64,000 nucleotides of DNA from Penicillium oxalicum (Eukaryota > Ascomycota > Eurotiomycetes > Eurotiales > Aspergillaceae). The position numbers and the translations under genes were made by a program. This document shows, in pieces, positions 11,341 through 22,884 of the stretch. The number at the start of each line of letters is the position of its first letter. The stretch's first letter is position 1. The stretch spans positions 3,224,001 through 3,288,000 of the forward strand of contig NC_064653.1 of the NCBI RefSeq assembly GCF_001723175.1, in the 5' to 3' direction. Below the pieces are notes generated by a model. It searched no databases. It saw only the letters and a list, made by a program, of their open reading frames with translations, and was not told the DNA's origin.

Positions 11341-13449
11341 ATGGAGAAGGATACCTTTATTGGTGAGATTGGTGGAATTGAACTGGATGGAGCGAGCACT
11401 GCCTCGCAGTCGCGCGAATTGATTGCCTCAGAGTATGGAACGAAGACGCGAGAGGTGATGGACAGACACAATCCACGCAACTGGAATCGGATGCGCAAGA
11501 CGCTTCTTTTCGCGTCTCTGATGGGGAGCTCGCTACTTGCTGATGGGTACGTTTTTATGATCGGAGTCACAACAAATATCTTCTCATCATATCTTTCGAT
11601 ATATATTTTTTGCCCGCGAGTTGTATGGCATTTGGATATCTTTCAAATTCGCTAATCTCGTCCTCTCTCCTTTAATTTCTACAGTGCAATGGTCTGGGGA
11701 AGCACCCTGATCACACCACAAGCGATCGAATGGAGCGTCAGCATCACGCACTCCGCGACCAGTATGAACTATGGCATCTTGCTTCAAGGGTTTGGCGGCA
11801 TTCTTGCCGTGCCATTGATCGAAGCTTACGGTCGGTGAGTAGGATCAGACTTGTTCCACTGCAAATTGAAGCATGCCTTGAAACTAATGGTGAACATCGT
11901 TGGTAAAAAGATTCCCCGTCTGGATTTGGCCCCAAGTGATCACCATGTTTATGGTCCTGGGCGCAACACTCTCGAAAGACTGGACCACTTTCACCATTTT
12001 CCGCACTCTGCAGGGTCTCTTTGGGACAGTACCACAGGTCATTGGCCTTCCCATTATTCATGATATATACAGTCCGCATGGTGAGTGACGAGGACGTCTT
12101 GCAGATGCATATTTCCAATCCTTCCATTGACACCCATCTAACGTGCATGGATCTTTCCCCCAGAATGGCCTCTGATGATCAACATCTGGGGTACCACCTT
12201 CATGGTCGGTCCATTTCTCGGGCCCGCTATCGCCGGCTATATTGGCGCTGGCACCAACTGGGTCGTTTCATTCGGCGTACTGACCGCGATCTACGGTTTC
12301 TCGACACTGATGGTGCTCGCGTGGGGTGCGGAGACATACTATCAACCGGGGAAGATTCCAGCATCTCGTCTAGGCTCATACTTTGGAGTCGGCAATACGA
12401 GTCTACCCAAATGGATGACCGTGGTGCATTGGTGCAAAGTGATGGTTGCATATGTGGTGAAGTTTCCATTGCTGATGACGGGAATGGCGGTTCTAATGAT
12501 CTGTACTTGGCCCATTGGTGAGTGTTTGTATCTTTGTTGGTACTTTGCGAATGTCCTGACACTGTCTTCCATATTTTCTCCCTTTCTTTTTTTTGGTCCA
12601 GAAAGATCGGAGTTCTCGTATTCCAACATACTAACCTTCTTTGGCAAGGCATCGTCACAACACTCGATATTTTCCTACATAGTCCCCCATACAACATGAA
12701 CACGATTCAAGCGTCTTCTATGCGATTTGCGGGCGTAATCGGCGCACTCGGTGGTGAGTTTTGATCCCTTCCACACTTTTCGTAGCCCTCCTCTGCTTCC
12801 CCTCTTGGGGGAAAAAGACATCAAGACAAAATTCTCAGAAACTTATCTTCACAGGCTGGCTCGTCGGCTTCATTTTCAACGATTGGATTTACAAGCGCAA
12901 CCATACCAAATGGCGACCCGAGTACCGGCTACATGGCGTCTGGCTTCCCCTGATAAGTATGGTCTGCGGCCTTCTTACATATGGCATGACTATGAAATAT
13001 GGCAAGCATTGGATCGGTATTGCTATGGGATGGATTATGGTCAATATAGGCATGGTGGGGACAGTTGTGTGAGTTTTTTCTTTTTTTATTTCTCTTGTTT
13101 GAAACGTCTCGCGATTCGCGCATCTCCCCCGTAAACCCGGTGTTTGTACACTGTACTTACCTTCTACACCTTCATACACAGAGCTATCACAGCCTACGCC
13201 TTGGAGAAGTACCCCGATCAATCCACCGTCGTCTCTGCCATTCTCAATATGTGGCGAACATGTGGAGGCTTTGCGGTGGGATACTTCCAGCCGGCCTGGA
13301 TTGCTCGGAATGGGATCGGTTTGGTATTTGGAATTCAGGCTATCGTGGTCAGTGTGGCAATTGTACTTTGTTTGGTCCCGGTGTTCATTCGGGAGAGGGC
13401 GAGGGAGAAAGGGAGGGAAGGGGAGACGAGCGTAGTGAGGGTTGTCTGA
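11341..13449 (+). CDS. MFS transporter, DHA1/HOL1-like drug:H+ antiporter type
   Basis: Exons 11341-11546, 11685-11834, 11911-12080, 12164-12517, 12613-12753, 12855-13068 and 13182-13449 give about 500 residues with consistent phases. An earlier in-frame ATG-like codon upstream is less likely to be used. Family signs: N-terminal 'RHNPRNWNRMRKTLLFA' (the 'DPxNW' entry of this group), 'GILLQGFGGILAVPLIEAYGR' (motif A region), 'FRTLQGLFGTVPQVIGLPII', 'GTTFMVGPFLGPAIAGYI' (motif C-like antiporter signature) and 'WGAETYY' at the end of helix 6. The likely role is proton-coupled export or uptake of small organic or cationic compounds at the plasma membrane; the substrate is unknown. Exon 5 must start after a weak GAG acceptor at 12612. 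A much better pyrimidine-rich CAG acceptor 11 bases earlier gives a frameshift and early stop, which is odd and is reported separately. Confidence 0.82.
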
Positions 13450-13983
13450 GATGGAAGGTAACTGTGAATTTCGAAAGAAGTCTACATGGATACAGAGAAA
13501 TAGAGGGAAGGTTAAGGCTACAAGTATTCTTGCAGAAATGATATAAATGTTCTTGGTTGAGATTGAAGTGAGATACGTCCAGAAAGTAGTGGAGCGATCT
13601 CGGGTCCCCAAGTCTGTAGACCGCGGACCAATGCATGAGTGCCGAGGGGCTGGAGAGTAAATGCATGTCACCATCTGCACAGCAGACGGGCCAGGAAAAA
13701 AAATAGAGTCTCGGAGTGAGAAAAGGAGAAGAGAACGAGGAAAATCCAAGCCCAAAGGGAAAATAGACCGCGCCAACGTCACAGATCAAGGGAATGCCTC
13801 TTCAAGAGATCGAAATGGAAAAAGGGCAGCGAAAGAGTGCGCCCAAGCAATGTACCAAATGGGGAATATATGCAATAAGCAATAGAAACGAAACTTTGAA
13901 AAGAAAAAGAAATGAGAGGCTGAGAACAAATCACGGACAATAAGAGGAGGGGGGGGGGGGGGGAGAAGACAACGGTAGACGTA
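13450..13983. other. convergent 3' intergenic region with G15 tract
   Basis: Space between the ends of the second MFS gene and the GT31 gene, which converge. It is purine-rich on the plus strand and ends in a run of 15 G at 13949-13963, only about 20 nt past the GT31 stop codon. The run would therefore appear as C15 in the GT31 3' UTR. Confidence 0.5.
13949..13963 (+). repeat. G15 homopolymer
   Basis: Fifteen consecutive G on the plus strand, C15 in the transcript of the minus-strand GT31 gene, just downstream of its stop codon. Confidence 0.9.
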
Positions 13984-15396
13984 TCAATGCATCACCCACT
14001 GTACCTCTGGACACGACGATTGAAAATTGTCCAAGAGTCGTTGCACCCGATGCGTGATCCAGCCTGAATCGGTTCCGTTGGTCGGAACACCACCAAACGT
14101 CGTCGAGGCATGCTTGCACGTCTGTTTCCCGTGGTCAAAGGAATATTGCAAACAGTCATGATTCTGGGCACACGCTTTGGCGCACGCATCCGCAGATGGT
14201 TGAGGAGTATCGAGTTTAATGTTCGCCGGAGAGAGATTGTCCCAGTTGGATCGTGTAGCGAGAGACTTGTTATGCACCATCTCACGGTACACGTCACCGT
14301 GGAGCAGGAGTGCATTCTTGCCGCTTTTGAACCATCCTCGGTCGAAGCGCCACATGTCTTCGATGTGGCGAGGACTCATATGGTGATAAGAGACGGCGGG
14401 GAAACACCATGGCTGACGACCGTATGCCTCTGAGAAATGATCAATCTCATGAGGTCGGGAGGTCATCATCATGGGCCAGGCCCACGTCAGATCGACGTGG
14501 ACTTCTTTGAGCGCGCGAGCCAAGGCGCAGTCTCCGGCCCACTCTTGACTGACCATACGCTCAAGCTCTAGTTGGTGAGTGATCTGGTAGTCGTGCAGGA
14601 GGTTCATCGCTTGGCTAGAGAGAATAATTCCTGCACCGCCGTGGGCGAAAAGGGTATCTCCGATCTGCATCTGGCTGCCGAGATAGTGGGTTTGTGTGTG
14701 GTTGAGGCGGGACAGCCACGTTATCAGGTTGGGCCACACAATGTACGTGTCGGCTTCGATGAAAATGTACCATTTTGCCTTGGGTTGAGCTTCCAACGCC
14801 CCCGTTATCATGGGGAGAAACTTCCACTTGTCCAGCTTCCAGCCGGGGTTATTCACTTTGCCAAAGGGTCCATTGGAGTCGTCGCCAAAGTCTTTTTCAG
14901 TAAGACCTTCAGGGCCAACTTTTTGCAGTCGGCGATAGAGTTCGAACTCGGGTTCTTTGTCCCGCGTGGTCTCGGTGATGTTCTGCAGGATGTTCTGGGT
15001 GCTCACTCCACCGATGGTTTCTTCGTAGTCGGAGAATACCGCATAATGTGGAACACACTCGAGGGTAGTGCGCAGCTGCACTGGGACTTTTTGTCGAGCT
15101 TCAGTCGCGCCCGTTTTCAAGACAACAAAGATATCTTCCATGCCCTTGCGAATTCTGCTGCAGCGTTCATCGTCATATGAATGATCGGAAATTTGTTGTT
15201 GTTGCTGCCACATTTTGGAATCGGAAAAGGGACGCTCTGCGTCAGAGTGGAGTGGCTCATGGGAAGATTGCGCCCATTGTTTTTGAGGCTCAATGACTGT
15301 AAGTTTTGGCTGGCTTGTCGGAAGGATAGAGTAGATGAGGAGAGTGGACAGAAAGAGTGATGCAATGGTGACCCATCGGAAAGACGAGGTGATCAT
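13984..15396 (-). CDS. type II membrane glycosyltransferase, GT31/Fringe-like
   Basis: Single-exon gene of 470 residues. Residues about 8-25 ('VTIASLFLSTLLIYSILP') form a signal anchor after a short cytosolic N-terminus, so the enzyme should sit in the Golgi or ER membrane facing the lumen. The core contains 'WYIFIEADTYIVWPNL' near 209-224. Its E-A-D-T is the DXD-like metal/nucleotide-sugar site of GT31 Fringe-type transferases. 'AHGGAGIILSSQAM' and 'WAGDCALARAL' match the conserved G-rich and acidic-Cys blocks of the fold. Near the C-terminus a cysteine pattern ('ACAKACAQNHDCLQYSF') resembles a PAN/apple module that could bind carbohydrate or protein. Several N-glycosylation sequons (NIT, NHT, NKS, NGT) support a lumenal location. 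The sugar and the acceptor are unknown. Confidence 0.88.
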   Translation of the reverse strand: MITSSFRWVTIASLFLSTLLIYSILPTSQPKLTVIEPQKQWAQSSHEPLHSDAERPFSDSKMWQQQQQISDHSYDDERCSRIRKGMEDIFVVLKTGATEARQKVPVQLRTTLECVPHYAVFSDYEETIGGVSTQNILQNITETTRDKEPEFELYRRLQKVGPEGLTEKDFGDDSNGPFGKVNNPGWKLDKWKFLPMITGALEAQPKAKWYIFIEADTYIVWPNLITWLSRLNHTQTHYLGSQMQIGDTLFAHGGAGIILSSQAMNLLHDYQITHQLELERMVSQEWAGDCALARALKEVHVDLTWAWPMMMTSRPHEIDHFSEAYGRQPWCFPAVSYHHMSPRHIEDMWRFDRGWFKSGKNALLLHGDVYREMVHNKSLATRSNWDNLSPANIKLDTPQPSADACAKACAQNHDCLQYSFDHGKQTCKHASTTFGGVPTNGTDSGWITHRVQRLLDNFQSSCPEVQWVMH

Positions 15397-17870
15397 GTTG
15401 ATTGGATTTGCGAGGGAGATGCAGTAGTCGCCGCGCCGGGAGTATGTGAAAAGATCGGATAGCCCACCACTTTTGAAGAGCGACAGGATGGACGGTTTTT
15501 GAATGAATTTAAATGAGTGAGCAGAAGGATAGAAACTTGATAACGGTTCAAAATGCGACAGACATCCTCATGAACCAGGAAAAAGAGAGAGAGAGAGAAA
15601 AAGAAAAAAGAGTAGACGTTCCTCAGAGGGGGTGAGCAAGGAGTCAAGTAGAAGACGAACCCTTGGGGAACCCTGGATTTCAGGTGGACAGACAAAGATC
15701 GCACGAGGCAAGAGGCATTTCCGGCCCCCAGGAACTGCGCTTCGTGAAACCGAAAGGAAAGACAGGCGAAATCCCACGGACGGGATATCTCCAAGTAATT
15801 AAGCTAGACGGTGAGCTTCGCATGGGGATGGGAGGGGGAGTGGAATTATCGCCAATGAAGATCGTTCGTCCTCACAAACATGCAGCCTCGAGCGCGTGAG
15901 TCGCAATGCAGCGACAATCTGCATTATCCACAGTGAGTGTCAACTTCCCAATGGATTGGAATCGTTGTGTACCCTTATACGTCGATGAAGTGTGTTTTTT
16001 TTTCTTCGGATCTGATTGTTTACTGGTCCTGTCTTATCCACCTTCGCATTACTCTACTGTAGGGTGAAACGGTCGATCTCTTGGGACGGGATACAAACCA
16101 TGGAGCCCAGCACAGCTGATTCGATCCATACTGGCTTAAAGGCAAACACAAAGGATTAGTGTCGACTTAACCGCCGGGGAAGAATGGATCTGCTAGGAAT
16201 AGATCAGCCACAGCCACGCGGGACCCAGTGGGATGAATGCATGAGAAGAGCCCGCAGGAGCCCCACGCTTGAGCGTCATCGCCCCGAATATGTGGGGAGG
16301 ATTGGGTGATGGAGTTCGTCAGCACATGATCCAAGGGGGTTGAGAGAGGAGAAGATTGACACGACGTACTTGAGTGATCCAATGGGCCACGGCGGAAGAG
16401 GAATGGTGAGTGGAGAGGAGGATTTTGTCTCCTCTCGAATTCGACTGTTGAAGGAGGGAGGGATGTACCTGACTGGTCACGTTGCAAAGAAAAGGTGGCC
16501 ACCCCCTTCGATCGTCAGGAGAATGGAGGATTTCCAGGCAAGGAAGAGATCAGGATGGACGCGAGCGTTGGACGAGCGGCGATGGCGACCAGGATAAGTT
16601 GGATTACTGAGAGAGGGAATTTCAAGGCTTGGCAATCCCCGTCAAGGAGAAACACCCGGGTGCGCAGAATTCTTGAATTTGATACATACAGATAGGACTA
16701 CAAGCGCCCTGGTGAGGGAGAAGGGCGCTTAACAGGGATATAATACAGACTGCCCTTGACAGGCAGTACGCAGGATGGGACAGGAGAGGGTTCAGGCGAC
16801 GGGAAATGCGAGCCGTTCAAGGCTCCCAAAGGACGGGAAAGTGGAGACGCGAAAGCGCGCTGATCGCTGATCGGCGTCTGCTCATCCGCTCGCATACCCT
16901 ACGAACTCCGGCTCAAGATGGTAAGACGCCGAGAGCATGACATGCGCCCGGGAAATCGTGCTCGAAAACAGACAAATCTTCGGTGGCACGATAAGCATTC
17001 GAGGTGGCTCGCTAATGCTCTGGAGGGTGCCCACGGTTGAGACGATATTTTGGATGTGATCAATCGCAGATGTTCCGTGTTACTAGTGTAGACTCTACAC
17101 TGTAGAGTCGGTAGTGCCTGGCGGGAATGACTGCGATTGCGCGCACTGGTAAACGAGTGGAGCCACTACGAGATGAACAATGATGAGATAATAATCCCTC
17201 ATCATCCATGATCGTTGATCAAGGCCTCCGGAAACCGGGGTGTCTTCATTGCACAAGGGAAGTTTGGTGCTTGCCTTGAGGCTCGCGCAAGTCAAGATTT
17301 GACTCTTCCGTGGCCGATCATGACCAAATGGAGGTTTACAAGGTGGAGAGAGAGAGAGCACCCCGTTACCCCCTTACTGGAGCTCCTCTTTCCCACGGCC
17401 TATTCAATGGGTGGATCAAGACGGTAGCCCCGCCTATTGAGGAACAAGTGTGTTCGACAAGGAGAGGAACAGAGAAGAAAGACCATGCAAGACCTGATTC
17501 AACGTTGTCTGTTCCCCGCGTCGAGAAGGTAGAAAAGAAAGTGCGCAGAGAGGGCACATCCTAAGGAATAGCGGACGATCCGATCGGAAGCGACGAAACG
17601 CTTGACAGCTTACACGAACTGTCGTTTGCACGGTCGCTCCCGGGACTCTGGACATTGGGTGCATCTGAAACCCACCATTGGGGCAGTTCAAAATTCAGTG
17701 GGGTGTCCAAGACATAGCCATCTTGGTCGGTGGGTCAAATGGAACCTCGCTTCTCGAAGGTGATCGGAGTCGAAGGAATTGGCGAAGTGATTAGGGGCAA
17801 CATTGAAAATACGAAGGGAGTTATCTGGTCTGATCACCATACGGTCATTTCTCCTCTGATAAAGACTGTT
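15397..17870. other. 2.5-kb intergenic stretch, no gene seen
   Basis: GT31 promoter and 5' leader at the left (pyrimidine-rich on the minus strand, around 15585-15620) and the 3' flank of the Zn2Cys6 gene at the right. Open frames here lack domains and spliced continuity. A small hairpin with perfect 8-bp arms lies at 17091-17109. Confidence 0.45.
17091..17109. repeat. short hairpin, 8-bp arms
   Basis: GACTCTAC at 17091-17098 and its reverse complement GTAGAGTC at 17102-17109 are separated by three bases. It lies between genes; it could be a dyad protein-binding site or chance. Confidence 0.4.
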
Positions 17871-20493
17871 TCAACCGTTAGGGGGATGATCAGGTTCGTG
17901 AAAGGTCTCGGGGAAAAAGCCCGGTGGCGGCCAGATATCTTCGATGGAGGGCGGGTGCACCAGAGGCTGTGATCCCATCAGACGGTCGGGATCATGGCAG
18001 AAAGCCTGAAAGGTACTATCATCGAGAAATCCAAAGTCCTTGAGCCCGGCCTCACGGTTGCTTGACCACTCTGTCGTGTCGAGGTACGCTAGATCCTTGA
18101 ATATCGCATCGAGGTCACTCGTGATTGCAGGATGGGGGAACTGCATGGGCTCAGTGACCGAGGTGGATGGATCACTGGTAGAAGGGTTGCCAGCGAACAT
18201 GGGATTGGACATGTAGGACTCTGGCGTACGGGGCTGCACCTGGGTGGCCCCCGACGCAAAGATCCGATCCGCCACACGAGGAGCTGTCAACCGGTCGGAC
18301 AGAATCGGTTGATGAAGGGTCGAGCAACCCATGGGCATCTCGGAATCACCCATGCTCGTGTCTTTGGGTGTCAAGGAGTGATCTTTGGTGCCATTCAAGA
18401 TCGACGAAGTGAAACTGGAGTGGTCAACCGGACGCATGGCGTGGACATTACTTGCGGGTCTCATGGTGCCCTCGTACTGCCCTAGAAGCCCAGAGAAACC
18501 GTTTCGGGTATACGGCTGCGGTGCGTCAAAGCCACGGCTCATTCGTTGCCAACGCTCCACCGATGATGCAAATGATCTATGTACCGGCCAGGTATGCGAT
18601 ATCGCCGAGGCAGCGTGATGGAATTCCTCCGCCCAGTGCAGGAATGAAAAGTCGTCCGATGGCGGCCCTATTTGGTGCAATGAAAGTGCCTGCTCGCTGA
18701 TGGCGCGCAGAGACATTTCGAAGACAGGCGGCAGACCACACATCGGGAAATTGTCCAGGTGCTGGGTCATCATCAGCAGCCCTCGGCCGAGGAGCTTCTT
18801 CGCGTTGTCCGTCGCCGAACTCTGCTCGGTTGTACCGACCCGCAGGTATAACCAGAGCAGCGTTGAAAGGTATGTTAGGCCTAGATAGCTTTGGTGTGGC
18901 AGCAGGGTCGAGTGCCGTTCGGGGTAGATGCTTTCTGGTCCAACGAGGCGGCATCCTGGCGGAAGATGATTGTCCCACTGTTTCAAATCCCGCACTATTT
19001 GAGAGGCAAATTCGGATACTTCACACCCCAAGGACAGGCTTCGTGCGATCTTGTTGAGGACGCTGGTCAACTCCACGAGGCGATTGAAACAGCTGAGTGA
19101 CAACAGTGGGCCCTTTTGCGGGGGGCTCTTGATCGGAGCTGTTGCCGTTGGAAGGACGTCCACCCAGGAGTTCCATTCTTCGAGTCCGTCTTCCTCTAGT
19201 AAGCCAACCGGAGCCAGGTCCTGTGACGACATGGCAGGAGATCGAGATAGGCGAAAAGAGAGTAATGAGTCGACCACGAAGCAGCCCAAGAACACCGCTT
19301 GGCCTTGCCGCCCTTCGTCCGTCCGATGTGAGTTCATGGGTGTACCCAAGCCCATTGCGATGGCCATGCGCACTGCTTGGCCGCTCAAAAGCCACGCGGC
19401 TGTCCAATCTTCCAGGCCAATGTTAACCATGCTCAGCAGAAGTAATGCCTGAATATGACCGAGTTCATAGCGCTCTTTTTCAGAAGGTATGAGACGACGG
19501 GAAACAAAGTAGTACTCCCGAGTGCGGTCCAAAGCACCCGCTGTGATCCCGGCGCTGCTGCTGCTGCTGCTGCTGCTTTCTGGAATTTGGGCGATTGTGT
19601 AGCTCAGAATTGCCCACAGGGCGGCATGATCACCAGACCCTGGAGCGTTGGCGGAGATGGCGAAAGGGGAATTGGCATAGAAGTAGGATGCGCGGAGAAT
19701 ATTGTGCTTTGCGAGAATCGGAAACCATGTGTGAGTGACAGCAAAGTAAAGATCGAGGAGCCGTGATGTTGACGGAGGCAATCGCAACTCCTGGGAGTTG
19801 GAACTCAACTGTGACACGCCTGGACTGCCCCAGGGACGCAACGTCCTGGCTCGTTTCGCGTGAGCTGCGTCAATAGGGAGCGTGTTGATCCGGGGCGCTT
19901 CAGGACCGAGAGGCGTCGATTCTTTAGTGACACGTAAGCCCCATCGGCCGCCGAGCGGATTCGAGACATCCGCGTCAGTGTCGCGCGGTCGCTTGCCCGT
20001 GGCGAGGGGTTGTTCAGGAGTGGAGAGCATCTTCTCTAATTCACCACACAGTCGGCTTGTTTTCCACGTCTCGTGCAGGCTATCCGAGGCACTGTCATTA
20101 CACCACATCGACATCAGGTTTTCCCGGCGATCTGCAGACTCGGCCGTGGATCCTAGGATGGCCAGCATGGTTTCTTCGAACCCGTCGATATTGCACAGGG
20201 ACAGCGCCCACAGCTTCTCCAATCCGCGCACATAGCCCTCGGGAAGACCGCGTTTCTTCGCGTGAGGATCGTAGGAACAGAGCTGACCGCTGGCTTGGCA
20301 CGCCGAGCAGGTAGGGCGGAGACCATCGCATTTGTCCTGGACGGTTGACCCGCAATTGGATGAGCAACCGTTGACATCTGAGAGTTTGCTTGGTCTGAGA
20401 GAACGAGTCCTGACTCACCTTTTTGCTTCGACAACGATCGCACGCCCTTGAGACCCTCTTCCGCCGAGTCCCTTTTTCGGTCCCCTCATCCAT
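17871..20493 (-). CDS. Zn(II)2Cys6 fungal transcription factor
   Basis: Two exons, 20493-20419 and 20336-17871, about 846 residues. The intron lies inside the zinc cluster, a common place. After splicing the cysteines are spaced C-x2-C-x6-C-x6-C-x2-C-x6-C (from 'ACDRCRSKK' into 'DKCDGLRPTCSACQASGQLC'), the canonical GAL4-type binuclear zinc cluster. It is followed by 'KKRGLPEGYVRGLEKLWALS', the linker and start of the dimerisation helix. The middle part ('LYFAVTHTWFPILAKHNIL' and 'EEWNSWVDVLP') fits the fungal-specific regulatory domain (PF04082). Near residue 275-285 a serine homopolymer is coded by a GCT/CTG-like triplet repeat (about 19550-19577). The C-terminal 250 residues are Ser/Pro/Thr-rich with an acidic stretch, a plausible activation domain. 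Nuclear DNA-binding regulator; target genes cannot be named. Neighbouring genes are not obviously one pathway. Confidence 0.92.
19550..19577. repeat. coding triplet repeat (poly-Ser) in the Zn2Cys6 gene
   Basis: Consecutive GCT/CTG triplets on the plus strand read as AGC serine codons in the minus-strand regulator. Such repeats are prone to length changes between isolates. Confidence 0.8.
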
Positions 20494-22884
20494 GAGAAGG
20501 CTTATTGCGGGCAGGATCGCATGGCCTGGCCTGCACCGGTGGAATGTGATCGGGATCCAACGCTAGACAACAGAACCTCGCAGATGAGACCAGCTCTCGA
20601 GGGCTTGGGGAAAACAGGATCTGCCCCGTGTCCGGATTGAAGTCGACCAGGTTCTCTTTGACCTGCCGGCTGCACAACGTGAAAAATCGCGACTGGTGAC
20701 TTGCTGACGTGCAACTTGGGCCAAGATGAAGGCCGAGACCTCCGTGAAGGAGTCGTGAGTGATGGAATGCTCTCCGCGCCAAGCAGATTTTGAAGTCGAA
20801 GAGCTCCTCGGCTGCTCGAGTTATAGTCTAATTGATTGGGGACAGTATGAAAATCGCATCGCACAGCGCGCACATCAATGCAACATCCATGTAGAAGATC
20901 ATTGCAGATTGGATATGGAGACAGAGTGAATGAGAATCGCCCCCAAGATGCCCGAGACTCCGGGCGCCGCCTGACGCTCGACTCAACTCGGGACTGCAGA
21001 TTCGGCCTTCCCCACGGCCCCACAAGGTCCACCTAGTGGGAACCAGACCTCGTGTAGACGTGTACACTCGCTGGTCTGAACTGTACACTGCACCAGTGCA
21101 CGATGGCGGCCATTTTTGACCAAAGACAAGATCGATTGAGAGAAGGAACGAGAGCGAAATAGTGAAGCTATCCCCCGTTGTTTAATCACCATGCGTCGAT
21201 TCTCAGCGCTGCTCATCAGAAGCATGTCTGAAAAAAAGAGAGAAAAAGAGAAACCGTGCCCCAGCTTCCCGCGCACGAGCTCAAACGCAGTGTGCTCCTG
21301 GTGTGGAAAGACTCCCCGATTTGGGTCTAGATACGATGGCAACACATGCCGTTCCAGTCGCTCTTTTTGCTCCAAAATCACCACGACTAGCGCAATATCA
21401 ACCTCCTTTCGTATAATGGTCACTGCATTCAGACCACCGAGAGTCCAGGGTCTGCCTTTCTGGCACTGCTGCGGGGGAGGGTCTGCTCCAAGAAAAGATC
21501 TTTCTGAGTGCAGCCGGACTCGTATTCGTCCGTGACGAATTTTAACCTTCTTATCAATCTGAGATCAGCATTGGGTGCCCACGCCTTGTATCCAAAGTAG
21601 CTGTGTATGAACCGCAGGCTGGGCTTGCTGATGTGAACTTGGTAGGTCGCAGATCTCGCCGAGGCTCTTTGGTGTCCGCCACCGGGGTATAATTTTATCC
21701 GCTCGAATCAAGTGAGCTGATTCAGGAAGATGTCGCGGGAATTAATTCCATGGAAATGAGCCTCTCCTATTTGTCAACCAGTATCTCCTGTAAAGGCCGG
21801 ACTGCGCCTCGAAGACCTTTCCTCACTCAAGTCCTTGGAAATTGATCATAGTAATGGAAGATAAGATGGAAAGTAAAAGATTGATGATCCCGCCGGATCG
21901 ATTTGTTTGAGGAATTGTAAGATTACTCGAGTCTGAAAGCTAGCGGGACGATCGCGCGCAGTCACCGTCCTCTCAGCCTTCTATGTAGACCCAATGAGCC
22001 GCTCCATGAACATCGATGAGTATGGCGATTCTCCTCAAAGGTTTCGCAACCGCCACGGCTTGATCTGATAAATTGTCGTTATTGTTGTACCTCAAGGTAG
22101 GAAAAAAAAGGATGGTCACTGTAACCCACAAAAAAGTCAAGTGCGTTCTGAACGCGAGGAAGGTCCGTCGGCCGTACGCCAGCCTGGATCAAGGCAAAAA
22201 GACGATATGGCATGGATTGGCGTGGTGAGCTCACACCTAGGTAGTAATGAAGACTTGCCTGTATTGTTCACAGTGCCTTGGAGTAAAGTAGAGGCCCTAC
22301 CTTCTCCCCCAATTGAGCCTCGAGGCTCTCGCAACCATGCTGTGGAGCATTGCTACTGTACTGCTGAGCGGACATGGCTCCACTATCACCAGTCATCGAG
22401 GCATCAAGGCAGAAGTCACACCCGCACCAGACAGATGTGGCATTAGATTTAACGTTCAAGCAGCCTACCAGTAATCCTGTGGGCTGGTGTTCTCGGTCAT
22501 GATAATTTTATGTTCATCCTTGATCCTTGGCATCCTGCTGGGAATAAGACAAGAGGAGAGCAAAGCAGCAGTGCAGAGAGAGCGAGCTGGCTGATGCAAG
22601 TCAGCTGGGGCCTTCAAGTCTGAAGTGGGGTGTCTTCGCAGTCACTAACCGCCTTCCTAACCCAGTCAGTCATTGGCGGTGAAAGTTAGTCGCCCGCCCG
22701 TCCAGGTACCGTGACTGGGCGGGTCCGAGCTTTGATTGCCTGTCCAACTGATTGGTTTTACCAGCCAGACTCTCCCTCGTTATCAAACATCCTTTGGTCT
22801 TTCCAGCGCTGTGTTTGCTCTTACTTCACGCAGCCACGCTTGAGTTGCTCTCCCACCCCCCTTCCCCCAGCGCCGTGTGCTCAG
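20494..22884. other. 2.4-kb divergent intergenic region, no gene seen
   Basis: This separates the divergently transcribed Zn2Cys6 regulator (minus) and the cysteine-rich protein gene (plus), so it holds both promoters. Open frames inside it show no domain. No repeat or RNA gene was recognised. Confidence 0.45.
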
